Made by a program: the position numbers and the translations under genes. The notes under the pieces are model-generated. The model ran no database searches and was not told where the DNA came from. It saw nothing but the letters and a program-made list of their open reading frames with translations. From NCBI GenBank assembly GCA_905234005.1, contig CAJOFW010000088.1:1-5909 (forward strand): a DNA stretch of 5,909 bases. Direction: 5' to 3'. Origin of the DNA: an uncultured Oscillospiraceae bacterium. GTDB taxonomy: Bacteria; Bacillota; Clostridia; Oscillospirales; Oscillospiraceae. Below are positions 5,338-5,909 of the stretch, piece by piece; the first letter of the stretch is position 1; the number at the start of each line of letters is the position of its first letter.

Positions 5338-5529
5338 AAACAGCTTTTTGCCGCTGTCCTTTATCATCTCCTGGAACGCCGGGCGGTTGTCCGTTCTGGC
5401 GGAGAACGCGCGGTCGATGTAGTGCCGCAGGATCGTGATGCCGTTCTTCTCCGCAAAGGCCGTGCACTCCCGGAGCTGGCCTTCTATGGATTCCTCCCGC
5501 TGGTTGTCGGAGGAATACCGGGCATAGAT
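5332..5529 (-). pseudogene. N-terminal fragment of a large serine recombinase
   Basis: Minus-strand codons from 5529 read IYARYSSDNQREESIEGQLR and continue through RECTAFAEKNG, YIDRAFSARTDNRPAFQEMI to KKLFDT, 66 residues in all. This is the start of the resolvase/invertase catalytic domain of large serine recombinases of Clostridia transposons and integrases. The catalytic serine is in YARYSS (residues 5-7 of the fragment). In intact relatives FDT is followed by a VWKLDRFxRN motif; here it runs into the palindromic repeat and stops at TGA (5323-5325). The start codon and first residues are also lost: upstream sequence reads CSSADP, and the frame continues through AT-rich DNA without a ribosome binding site. 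With most of the catalytic domain and all DNA-binding parts missing, it cannot be active. Confidence 0.85.
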
Positions 5530-5532
5530 AGG

Positions 5533-5768
5533 GTCTGCTGAAGAACACCATCGACACACGGAAATCAAGAAATAATGTATATTAGTTAACATAATATAGA
5601 CAAAACGATCGAAATATGGTAGAATAAGCTTGATGCCAAAAGACCATATCCATACACACGGATGGAAAAACAACGAGTTTGGAGCATATTGAGCATGTAT
5701 TATACTGATCTCCAATGAAAAGCTTCGTTTTGTTACCGGGCGCAAAGCCTTGAAAACGCTGTCTTTTC
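5533..5768. other. AT-rich non-coding stretch
   Basis: No gene is recognised in these 236 bases. Composition is markedly richer in A and T than the genes to the left, especially around 5570-5710. Minus-strand reading frames exist but have no ribosome binding site and no familiar protein sequence. A small CCAT/ATGG hairpin lies near 5649-5664 and a TATAAT-like hexamer on the minus strand near 5700, but no convincing -35 accompanies it. The stretch may be the former upstream or attachment region of the element that carried the recombinase. Confidence 0.4.
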
Positions 5769-5818
5769 AAAGCGAATACAAAGTTCTTTTTGATACTTTT
5801 TCTTTGGGGAAAAAGTAT
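5769..5818 (+). repeat. AT-rich palindromic dispersed repeat, copy C
   Basis: AAGCGAATACAAAGTTCTTT and the following TTGATACTTTTTCTTT match copy A at 1220-1255 apart from a one-base length difference and one substitution before AAAGTTC. The hairpin arms ATACTTTTTC (5793-5802) and GAAAAAGTAT (5809-5818) are conserved, while the loop is changed from TTTCAA to TTTGGG. Stem conservation with loop change suggests the fold matters or that the copies derive from different family members. Confidence 0.7.
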
Positions 5819-5909
5819 GAGCTGGCAGGAGAGCGCCTGCAGCAGCTTTTGATCCTGTGTCCCGCGGCGTGGGTCGAGGGGAAGAACGGGCTGGCCAGGA
5901 GGCGTTACG
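5819..5909 (+). other. Open GC-rich right edge, unidentified
   Basis: Immediately after copy C the base composition returns to GC-rich. One plus-strand frame is open to the window end and reads YELAGERLQQLLILCPAAWV, continuing EGKNGLARRRY. It is also open back through the repeat, with no ATG or ribosome binding site. It could be the interior of another truncated gene or chance. No family is recognised. Confidence 0.2.

Noticed and set aside
4393..5541. A 382-codon plus-strand open frame crossing two minus-strand genes, a promoter and the recombinase relic
   Set aside because: It spans unrelated features on the other strand, and its sequence is dominated by Arg, Asp and Gly with no domain. 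It is a composition artefact.
5323..5745. A 140-codon minus frame as a novel recombinase with an extended N-terminus
   Set aside because: The first 70 or so residues come from AT-rich non-coding DNA with no ribosome binding site, and resemble no recombinase. Only the last part is homologous, and it is truncated.

Overview
The window looks like a moderately GC-rich member of the Clostridia (Firmicutes), plausibly an Oscillospiraceae-like gut anaerobe. This is inferred from the HrcA-type CIRCE operator ahead of groESL, strong AGGAGG-type ribosome binding sites, a YpsC/RlmL-type RNA methyltransferase, and a fragment of a large serine recombinase of the kind carried by Clostridia mobile elements. 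No species can be named from the sequence alone. All recognisable genes lie on the minus strand.

Layout from left to right. (1) 1-135: the first 45 codons of a minus-strand gene that runs off the left edge, probably a class I SAM-dependent methyltransferase. (2) About 150-1275: over 1 kb with no intact gene. It is a graveyard of gene pieces: a degenerate start of an alpha/beta hydrolase (250-408), a truncated cobalamin riboswitch (968-1080) joined directly to the first codons of a cbiK-like cobaltochelatase (874-951), an orphan terminator-like hairpin (617-657), and several copies of a short repeat, TAACTGTTCAG, one of which forms a long hairpin (1103-1145). (3) 1220-1312: one copy of an AT-rich palindromic repeat and the probable groESL terminator. 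(4) 1411-3454: the groES-groEL chaperonin operon with its own sigma-A promoter and a CIRCE operator. (5) 3486-5307: a two-gene unit, a two-helix membrane protein followed by a THUMP-domain rRNA methyltransferase, overlapping by 8 bases and read from a promoter at 5279-5307. (6) 5308-5909: a second copy of the AT-rich palindrome, fused at its edge to a 5'- and 3'-truncated serine recombinase fragment, then an AT-rich stretch without a recognisable gene, a third copy of the palindromic repeat, and an open but unidentified right edge.

The intact core (chaperonin operon plus the membrane protein/methyltransferase unit) is ordinary housekeeping sequence. GroES and GroEL form the folding chamber and are predicted to be repressed by HrcA at CIRCE. 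The methyltransferase modifies rRNA and has no obvious functional link to its upstream membrane protein beyond probable translational coupling. The flanks hold the interest: both have decayed into gene fragments, and short palindromic repeats sit at or near fragment boundaries. I see no clear new multi-gene system. The best leads are the riboswitch-cbiK remnant and the two dispersed repeat families at sites of gene loss.
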